Source of the DNA: Serilophus lunatus
Taxonomy: Eukaryota > Chordata > Aves > Passeriformes > Eurylaimidae
NCBI GenBank assembly: GCA_013399895.1
Contig: VXBA01003505.1
Span: forward strand, 266,257-330,256
DNA: 64,000 bases
Direction: 5' to 3'
How positions within the stretch are numbered: the stretch's first letter is position 1; each line of letters opens with the position of its first letter. Below, in pieces: positions 56,412-64,000 of this stretch. Below the pieces are notes generated by a model that saw only the letters and a program-made list of their open reading frames with translations, ran no database searches and was not told where the DNA came from. Made by a program: the position numbers and the translations under genes.

Positions 56412-59294
56412 TTGATTAAAAAGCTTCTCCAGTGCTCCTAAATTTCAGTGGAACCTGTATTCCCACCTCCTGCCGATATCACAGCACCCAAGCAGGGTTT
56501 TATCTGGTTTATTCCAAGGGCAGGGAGTTCTGGAGGTACCTTGTTGGGATATGTGAGCAGACATGGACTGTGCTGAGAGGCTGGTGGTCCTGCCCGGGGT
56601 CCCCCACTTCTTGCAGCATCCTCAGAGGGGTTTTCAGGACCGCAGCATTCCCGTGGCACTCCGTGCACAGCAGGAGAGGGAGCAGCACGGAGTCGTTCAT
56701 CATTTTGATCCAGCCTCCTGCCGGGAGCAGGACGAGTTTCAAACGCTGACTTAAATGACCGAGGAATGTTGCTGTTTCAAAAACAAGTGGCCACAGTGAC
56801 CGGTGCTGACACACAGCCCAACGGCTGATGGGTCCCCAGGGGGAATAGAGGGGAGGGAAGGGAGAGATGGAAGAAGTACAAAAATAAATCGCTGGAAAGC
56901 AAATCTGATCTTGGAAGAGTATGAGCAGGAAGGGCCTTTACTCCTTTAATAAAAGCTCGGTGTGAGGAGTCACCTACAGGGAGGTGATCCATTTCAGAAC
57001 ATCATTTCACACAGAACAAACTCCTCATCTCACTTCACTGGTGAAATACCTCTTGCTGTGGTGATGTTGAATTTGCTTCTTTGGGTAATGAGAGCATCCA
57101 AAAACCAGAAGGGGAAAAACAGGAGTTAATTTGAAAGCGTCTCTGTTTCCATGTTCACAATTTTCTCTTGACAAGAATCTGACCAGGCAGAATATCAATG
57201 TCCTCTTCTTCTGTAAGGAATAGACAGCCCAGAGAGAAAATTCCTGGGAGAAGTAACAGGTAGGAATCTCTTCTTGTCCCAGGTGAAGATCGGGGCACTG
57301 GTTTGGCCCATCCAACACCATCCCTAGCACAGACCAATTCCGACCACGAGGGTCTCCTGGGAAAGCACAGGGCAGGTCACTTTCCCTCGCTGCTCATTTG
57401 GGGCTTTCAAGACAAATGTCTGATTTGAATGACTTGACTGTGGGCAGCCAGTGCAGAAAATCAATTAAAATACCAAGCAGCTTAGAAACAGGAGCTTTAA
57501 TTACTCACAGGCAGGTCCTTAAAGGGAAAAGAAGCCATCAGCTCAGAGTAAGACCTCCGCTGCCCTTGGACTTTTTGTCTCAGAGGATGTTTCCATGGAG
57601 TGTTTTCTGCACACCAAGAGTAGGTGTCTTTGTGCTGAACAAAGTGTGGGTATAGAGCTTGGCTCTTGTTTGGTGGTGTGTGAGCTCAGTGACCCCAGGC
57701 TGTGGGTGGGGTGGGCTCTCTGCAGGTTTGAAGGAGGCTGAGGATGTCCAGGTGTTGGCAGCTGGGTTTGGAGCAGGGGGTGAAGCTGCCTGGCAGGGTG
57801 GCCCATCTCTATGATTATGGCTTAGGTTTTCCTTCTATGCTAAAGGCAGCTCTCTGCAAGACCTAAGGCTCAGCAAGAGTCTTGTTTATCAGTGGATTGG
57901 GTCTGCAAGCCTGGGAGACAAAAGATTCCCCAGTGCACACAGACTTGCTGACAAAGTGATGGGCACTGGGGGGGACGGACGGGGGGAGGGAATGCTACTT
58001 TTCTCAGGGAACGCCAGGCTGCAGAGCCTGTTTATCCTGTCTGCTGTTTATTTGCTTTCTGCTGACTTACTGTAATATATCCAAGATGGGCCTTCAGCAA
58101 TGGCAGGAACCACAGGGATTTCAGTGGGTCTTTAGTGGCCCAGCTCCTCCTCCCTCTTCAAAGCAGCTCAGTGCCGTTTGCTGGGCTGTTGCACAACCAA
58201 ACCAATATGGTAATAGTACCCCGAGCGTGGAAAGTACAGAACAAAACAAAGCACTGCTGAAACTCTTGCAGGCTTTCCAGATGCCTGTCCACATCAATGT
58301 CCTGCTGGGAAGTACACAGAGTGAAATAAGGCTCAGTGGGAGCCAGCCAGGGAATGGGCTGAGCTTCTCCTTTCCTTTCCCAGCCCAGTGGAAGAGTCTT
58401 GGGACACAAGGTTGCTCTGCAGGATGTGCTGCTGGCTGCCAAGTGAAGGAGGGAGCCTGGGTTTATTTTTATGTAACTCTGGGAAGGAAAGGCAAGACAA
58501 GCTTCTCTTTATGCTCTGCATCAGAAATTTGGTCGCACAAACTTTCAGCTCTTCTTCCTGACAGCCTGCCACAGGCAATTTCCAGTCTTCCTGGGAGCTG
58601 CCCCCCAACTGTCATTCCCCCACCCCAAAGGGAGACAGGAGGATTTGGGATTTAAACTCCTTGTCTAGAGGAAAAATAACAATAATAATGAAAAAGGAAT
58701 CTGCCTGGAAAGAACAGAGGAAACTTCTGCCTGCCTGCAGGGAGGAAGAGATTTAAAAATATTCTGTTGACAGAGAGATGAGTTATTGCAATCCCTGGGC
58801 AGCCTGGGTGGGGCAGAGCTCACGGGCCGTGCTGTGCATTTTGGGGGCTGTTTGGGGTCTGGCACAAGGGGGTCCTACCAGTGACTGCTGCTTTTTGGTG
58901 GGATTGTGCTCCTGGTCTATTTGCAGCAATACTGATCTTGGATAGCTCGGCTTGTCTGCACCGTGGTCCGTGGTTCTAGTGGATGATGGAGCCAGAATGG
59001 GGAAGCTGGAAGGGACACACACTCCTCTCTGCTGGGCACTGTGCTGCTCTTGCTGTTCCTGAGAGTCCTGCAGCAGCTGGACTCGTTCCATGCTGTTCAC
59101 TATGGGATGTTCCCTGCTTTCACTTCTCCTTTCCAAAGAAAGTTTCCAGACTTGAGGGTGCGGGAAGCATCTTGAGGGCGAAGAGCTGAACTTACACAGG
59201 GTCTTAGGAAGAGCAAATGTCTTGCTCCTGGTGAGGGGGAAAGGGCTGAATGGACTGAAAGGACTTGTCATGCCTTAGAGATCGTTGCTGCCCC
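56412..59294. other. No gene seen; TAAT patch and G-rich run
   Basis: About 57400-57530 has GATTTGAATGACTTG, AATCAATTAAAATACC and CTTTAATTACTC, a possible small conserved element. 57967-57990 is G-rich with repeated GACGG. A 189-codon plus frame (58086-58655) and a 162-codon minus frame (58783-59271) show no recognised domains. Confidence 0.5.
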
Positions 59295-59784
59295 GAATAA
59301 GGGAGACAGGACTGTTGGACGAGTCCAGAGGAGGCCACAAAGGTGGTTAGAGGGATGGAACATCTGAACACCTCTCCTGTGAAGAGAGGCTAAGGGAGTT
59401 GGCATCGGTCAGCCTGGAGAAAAGAAGGCTCTGAGGAGACCTTATTAAAGGGAGGCCATTTAATACTTAAATGGGCTCTAGAAGAACTGGAGGGGGGGAC
59501 TATGGACAGGGGCCTGGAGTGACAGGGTAAAGGGCAATGGCTTCTTACTGCCAGGGGGCAGGGAGAGATGGGATATTGGGAAGAAATTCCTCCCTGTGAG
59601 GGTGAGCAGGCCCTGGCACAGGGTGCCCAGAGAAGCTGTGGCTGCCCCATCCCTGGAAGTGTCCCATGCCAGGTCGGATGGGGCTTGGAGCAACCTGGGA
59701 CAGTGGAAGGTGTCCCTGCCCATGGCAGGGGGTGGAACTGGATGAGCTTTAAGGTCCTTTCTGACCCACACCATTCTATGATGG
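59295..59784 (+). mobile_element. CR1 LINE, longest copy (about 490 bp)
   Basis: The match extends well into the CR1 body: gggagacaggactgttgga, gtccagaggaggccacaaagg, cctctcctgtgaagagaggct, cagcctggagaaaagaaggct, gggaagaaattcctccctgtg, gtgcccagagaagctgtggc, gccccatccctggaagtgtc, ggtgtccctgcccatggcag, gagctttaaggtcctttctg and the ccattctatgat end. It is 5'-truncated, with no intact reverse transcriptase frame. High similarity to the family consensus as I know it suggests a comparatively young insertion. It contains a CTCF-like string (59549-59563). Confidence 0.97.
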
Positions 59785-61036
59785 TTTTTGTGACAGGCTC
59801 CCCTCCTGAGTCTCTTCCACGAGGGGCATGGGATGTGCAATATCCAGACCCAACCCCAGACTCTCGCAGCTCAGACCCTTGGGGGTGTTGTTTGGGCACC
59901 AAGCAACCGTGTCTTGTCCCTTATCCAGGGTCAAATCTCTCAGGGCTGCTCCCAGTGCCACAGGGGCTGGCTGTTCATTGCTGTTCCCACAGGGTGCCCA
60001 GCACACACAGTCCCATCAGAGCTGTGTCATGCAAATGCCAGCTAAGGAAGGTTCCCATGTGCTGAAGCCAAGAGATGACATTGCAGAAACAGTCTAGGTC
60101 AAAATAAATTGCTTTCTGGCATTCTGAGATTATCTAAACCCTTCTTTTTCCCAGGATGAAAGGGAACAAAGGCTCTTGCCTGCTCAGGAAAGAGCCTGGA
60201 ATGCCATTTCTGCAAGCTCTACAAGAGCTTATTAGGGGCGAGGGTAAACAAAGAGATTTGGGGTTAATTTACTCGGGAGGGGGAGGAGGGAAGGAGAAGC
60301 TGCTGGTTTTTAAAGGCTGCCACTACTTTTGTCAATACCAGCAGGTTCTGGTTTGGGTTGTCACAGGCAGCAGTGTCTTTTCAGGGTATTGACTGGCAGC
60401 CCTCGGTGGTTTCTCTAATGGCACATTGATCTTCCACCGACTCCCTTCCAGCTCAGTAGCTGCCCAGTGGATTAAAGCCGTGGCAGTGTCACTTCTGATG
60501 GGGTGAAGGGGCTGTGACTGAGTCCTGGCTGCTGAGGGAGCTTTTTTTCCAGCATGGGGAGGAAGCCCTGTGACCTTTTTCTGCTCAAAGGCTGTTGCTG
60601 TGTTCTCCAGCTCTCCCTCCCAACGCATCCTCCTCCACCCTCGCCCTGTGTTTGGCAGCCGGTGCCCAGTCACCTTTGGAGGTGGAGGGTGCTTGCAGAG
60701 CCAGCAAATCCCCATCCTGGGTGAATACAGCTGTTGGCCGCTGGTGGGAGCTGCTGGAAGTGTTGGTACCTCCGATGGTGGGACTGGTCCCAGCTTTCTC
60801 CTTGCTGAGGTACAAAACCATGCAGAAAAAGCAACTGATGAACAGAGGTGTGAATTAAAAATCACTTAAAAGCTATTTCTTTGCTTAGTAAGTGGGTTTA
60901 GCCACCACATGCTGAAGCCCTTTTGCTGTGGGAATGTCTCCTCTGGGGCATGTGTGCATGGCAAAGTTTTTTCCAGAGCAAGGTGCTGAGCCTATCCACA
61001 GTTAGAGACTTTCTCTGAAGTTTCATAAGATCTTCA
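59785..61036. other. No gene seen; plain non-coding sequence
   Basis: The frames of 165 and 170 codons (59390-60065) are partly CR1-derived, and the 177-codon minus frame (60332-60865) is unrecognised. No exon supported. Confidence 0.55.
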
Positions 61037-61103
61037 TTTTTTCATACAATGGGTTGGGTTGGGAAGGGATTCCAACCCCTCTGCCATGGGCAGGGATTCA
61101 TAC
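61037..61103 (-). mobile_element. CR1 LINE, short 3' fragment (reverse) with deletion
   Basis: On the plus strand it reads tcatacaatgggttgggttgggaaggga then ttccaacccctctgccatgggcagggattc. This is the reverse complement of the CR1 end without the 'ccttaaagatcatc' segment that normally lies between the two parts. Only about 67 bp remain. Confidence 0.82.
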
Positions 61104-62489
61104 CTGGAGCCCAATGGCAGAGAAGCTTCCTAATCCTTGTAGCACAGAGAACTTTGTTCTAGTGGGTTTGGAAATAGAAAAGACATATGGAAAAAACCTC
61201 AAAATTTGTATTTTTTTAAAAATCTTAAGGGTTTAAAATGCTTGAAAATTAGCCATAGTGGAAACCTTTCTTTTCAAAAGATGCATTATCACTGTCTGTG
61301 GAGAACCATGGCATGAAGGGAGAATTCCTTACTCCTTGCTCTGAGCTTACAGGCTGTGAACTGAATTAAATCCTTCCTTCCTGTTTTCCTGGTTTGTTTT
61401 AGTTTGGCTTTTTTCCCCCTGCCTCTTTCCCCTAATGTTCTTTCCCTATTTCCCCCCTACTTCTATTTTTAACTTCTCCCCCCCTCACCCCTCCAAACTC
61501 ACTTTAACAAGAGCTTTTCTCCTGCTTGGGAAATAAAGGAGATGGGTCTGTAGCTTAAACATAAATCTTTAGGTTGCTGAGCAAAATCAGTTCCTGCTGG
61601 GGTGCTGGCAAGAGCAGCTTGGAGGGTGTCTGTATCCCCTGGAGCAGGGCAGACCTGCCTTTCTCCCTTGGAAGGAAACCTCTGACTTCCAGAGGAAAGG
61701 ATGGTTCTCATCTGATGCAAAATTGAAAGAGTTTTGGTTTATCCATTGAAAAATTTTGGTTTTGGCAAAGAAAAATCTCAAAACTTGCATTTTCTTCTCC
61801 CACTCCCCCAGTTTGTAATAGCACAGCAGATTTGCTTTTTGCTCCAGAATCTTCCAGATGCCTGTGGGATTCCTGATAGGGGAAGGCTGTGCTTCCTATT
61901 GCATTATGGGGAGCTGTGAGTACCTGTGTGCCTTGGTTTAACAGCAAACATCTGCATCTTCCCCCTCTTCCGTGGCAGAGCTGTATCGTGCATGGCAGGA
62001 GCATCCTGGACCAGGAGGCTGAGTTGCCTGGTCCTTTGCCAGGTGAGTTGGCAGGAAACTGCACATCACTCTTTGGAATTCTCCATGGGGTTTGATGGAT
62101 GTTCACTGCTCAAAACATTTTGGTTCTGTTTAATTGTCAGGTTTTGATGAGCAGACGCTTGGGCCGGAGGTTCTCACTTCTCCTGAGGGAATTCTCAGGG
62201 CTGGCAGAAGCCATAGGGGAACAATCTCTTGAGTTTTTTTATCCCTGAATTCTGTATGTGAAGCAAACACTTCCATGTGGGCTGAATCTTAAAAGGGTCA
62301 TAACTTGGTTATCATCATCCAATAGTTAAAGGTAGAACTTGACTCTTCTCGCCCTCCACCTTGGGCAGACAAAGCCACGTTAAAAACAGCCCCTTGACTT
62401 TGTCTGTCAATACATGGAAACTAAAACCTGCTGGGGGACTGGAGCTGAAAGTCACCCCTTTGAGTGGACTGGGAACTTCCAGAGAGAAT
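61104..62489. other. No gene seen; pyrimidine-rich patch
   Basis: About 61370-61500 on the plus strand is T/C-rich low-complexity sequence. A 132-codon minus frame (61708-62106) has no domain. Confidence 0.55.
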
Positions 62490-62700
62490 CCCAGTTCTCA
62501 TCCAAACTAATAGAGAGAAAATTTCCCTAGGAAATAGCGGCCTGGGCCAGAGAGCATTAAACTGGAACTTTACACCAATTAATAGCCATATAATTACAAC
62601 CCATGCCCTCCTACTTGCTGCCGGCTTCCCCATGTAATTTTCTTTTAATTTTTGCTTAATAGGCACACAGGAAAGATTAGTTACTCAGCGTGCTGCCTGC
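62490..62700. promoter_or_regulatory. AT-rich block, candidate conserved element
   Basis: CTAATAGAG, AGCATTAAACTGG, CCAATTAATAGCC, ATATAATTACAACC, ATGTAATTTTC, TTTTAATTTTTGC, CTTAATAGGC and GATTAGTTACTCAGCG lie within 200 bp, with a few intact CpGs. No repeat-family match. Enhancer-like by motif density. Confidence 0.38.
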
Positions 62701-63081
62701 ATTTGATGTGTAGTGGGCTCAGCAGTAAGGAAGACAGAGGCAAGTACCATCCATCCTGGATCAACCTCTTGGAGCAAGGAGAGTGCTGGAGGGACGGATG
62801 GGGCTTCTCAGCTTGTCAAGGGATGGAGAATCTTAAGGAAAATGGAGGGAAAGAAAAGTCAAGGCTGGACAAAAAAGGCAGAATGGTGAGTAGAGCTGGA
62901 GGCTGCTTGCAATAGGACCATGGGGTTTCCTCACTCTTCCCCCAGCCCCTTACTTTGCTCGAGTCTGTTGTACTACCCAGAACACTCTCTTCTCACTCAT
63001 TTTCACATCTGAAAATGCAAAACTGGCAACTTGTTCACCCAGAGGAGTCCTCCTCTCCCTTGCACAGAGAGGAGTCATTGG
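62701..63081. other. No gene seen
   Basis: Plain sequence; nothing recognised. Confidence 0.6.
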
Positions 63082-63264
63082 CCCTGGCACAGGCTGCCCA
63101 GAGAAGTTGTGGCTGGCCCATCCCTGCAAGTGTCCAAGGCCAGGCTGGATAGAGCTTGGAGCAGCCTGAGACAGTGGAAGATGTCCTGCCCAGGGCAAGG
63201 GGTTGGAATGGCAAGGTCTTTAAGGTGCCTTGAAACCGAGGCCATTCAGTGATTCTATGATTCC
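63082..63264 (+). mobile_element. CR1 LINE, 3'-end fragment
   Basis: It runs ctggcacaggctgcccagag, aagttgtggctggcccatcc, gtccaaggccaggctggata, gagcttggagcagcctgaga, ggggttggaatggcaaggtc, tttaaggtgccttgaaaccg and ends attcagtgattctatgattc. 5'-truncated and non-coding. It lies head-to-head with the copy at the right edge. Confidence 0.96.
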
Positions 63265-63741
63265 ATGCCAACCTTGATGTAAGAGGCAGAGACACTTCCC
63301 CCAGCCACGCTCTGCCATACCAATTCCAAGGAGATAAAAAAAAAAAAAAAAGTCAAAATTAGAGACTTGCAGAAGCATTAAATTAAAACAGTGCACAGGG
63401 TCTGTTTTGGTTCCTGGGCACGAGCATCGTCTCAACTCTGCTCCCTGCCTGCTGTCTGATAACAGAGGTACCCCCCGGCTGGGCTCAGCCTGGGCTGTGA
63501 TATGCAAAAAAGAGGGAAAGAAATAAAAAGCAGCAGCCTTTTGTAGCCTGGTAAATGTAATTTCAGGTGTCTTGTCCTCTCTCGTCACTCCTGCTCCCTG
63601 GATCCAAGGAAATTAATTCCACAGAAGGAAAACCCCGAGTGTCTGAGTCATGTTACCCTGGTGGGAGCTGGGAGCTTCTCAGGCTGTAGCTCAGCAAGCT
63701 CACCTGAATTTCACAGTGGGTCCTGCACAGGGAGCAGGGAT
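63265..63741. other. No gene seen; spacer between inverted CR1 copies
   Basis: Unique sequence with the A16 run. Nothing else recognised. Confidence 0.6.
63336..63351. repeat. Homopolymer A16
   Basis: Sixteen A residues in unique sequence between the two CR1 copies. Simple repeat. Confidence 0.95.
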
Positions 63742-64000
63742 TTCATAGAATCATGGAATGCATGGAATGCAGGTTGCTCCAAGCCCTGTCCAGCCTGGCC
63801 TTGGACAATGCCAGGGATGGGGCAGCCACAGCTTCTCTGGGCACCCTGTGCCAGCACCTCCCCACCCTCACAGGGAAGAATTTCTTCCTGATATCCCATT
63901 TAACCCTACTTTCTGTCAGTGTGAAAACCTTTCTCCTTGTCCTGTCACTCCAGGCCCTTGTCCAAAGTTCCTCTCCAGCTGTCTTAGGGCCCCTTTAGGT
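63742..64000 (-). mobile_element. CR1 LINE (reverse orientation), running off the window edge
   Basis: On the minus strand the order is cct-body (aaggggccctaagacagctg...gacaaggagaaaggttttca), gggatatcaggaagaaattc, ctgtgagggtggggaggtgc, cacagggtgcccagagaagc, gtggctgccccatccctggc, ggccaggctggacagggctt, then directly a duplicated attccatgc and attctatgaa. The segment normally between 'gagcaacctg' and the terminus (including ggtgtccctgcccatggcag and the ctttaaggtcc block, about 80 bp) is absent. The 5' end lies beyond the window. Confidence 0.95.

Noticed and set aside
58086..58655. 189-codon plus-strand open frame starting with a Gln-rich segment
   Set aside because: No domain I recognise and no homology evidence. 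Would need a protein search to reconsider.
1..64000. CRISPR arrays, operons, prophage, insertion sequences or other prokaryotic systems
   Set aside because: None seen. CR1 elements and base composition show vertebrate nuclear DNA.

Overview
The window reads as non-coding vertebrate nuclear DNA, most likely from a bird and plausibly a passerine. The main evidence is at least ten copies of 3'-terminal CR1 LINE sequence, the dominant avian retrotransposon. These carry recognisable landmarks: a cagagaagctgtggctgccccatccctgg-type block, ggccaggttgga, atggcagggg, and ATTCTATGATT-type 3' ends. CpG depletion over most of the window, TG/CA excess, short homopolymers, a tetranucleotide microsatellite and two short assembly gaps also fit an avian draft assembly. 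Nothing bacterial, phage or plasmid-like is visible: no operons, ribosome binding sites or CRISPR arrays.

No protein-coding gene can be supported. The longest open frame is 249 codons (33491-34240, +). The longer frames lie in GC-richer, stop-poor stretches, overlap open frames on other strands, and show no domain I recognise. No tRNA, rRNA or known microRNA was found. A single exon shorter than about 50 codons could be missed, and long introns or an intergenic gene desert would look the same.

Layout. 1-27.7 kb is nearly free of recognisable transposons: one CR1 end at 0.9 kb and one decayed, internally duplicated CR1 piece at 2.6 kb. It contains several AT-rich blocks dense in TAAT/ATTA (homeodomain-core) motifs, at 2.2, 5.0-5.4, 7.4, 10.1, 16.8 and 20.4 kb, which look like conserved non-coding regulatory elements. 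It also holds a short CpG-rich element at 15.1 kb and several exact palindromes (5.1, 21.8, 26.2 kb). 27.7-39 kb has an ancient CR1 end, a gap-interrupted poly-T tract, two CpG-enriched segments (29.9-30.5 and 37.8-38.5 kb) and the densest homeodomain-motif blocks, with five TTAATTAA octamers between 30.6 and 38.2 kb. 39-49 kb alternates plain sequence with further TAAT-rich blocks. 49-64 kb is CR1-rich, with eight of the CR1-derived pieces, including a roughly 490-bp copy at 59.3 kb and an oppositely oriented pair at the right edge.

Together this is the picture expected for a regulatory gene desert, or the intron of a developmental gene. The target gene cannot be named from the sequence. The regulatory blocks are inferred from base composition and motif density only; a cross-species alignment would be decisive. 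No previously undescribed gene system was found. The most unusual directly visible structures are the perfect palindromes and inverted repeats, the TTAATTAA cluster, and the CpG-rich TAAT element at 15.1-15.35 kb.
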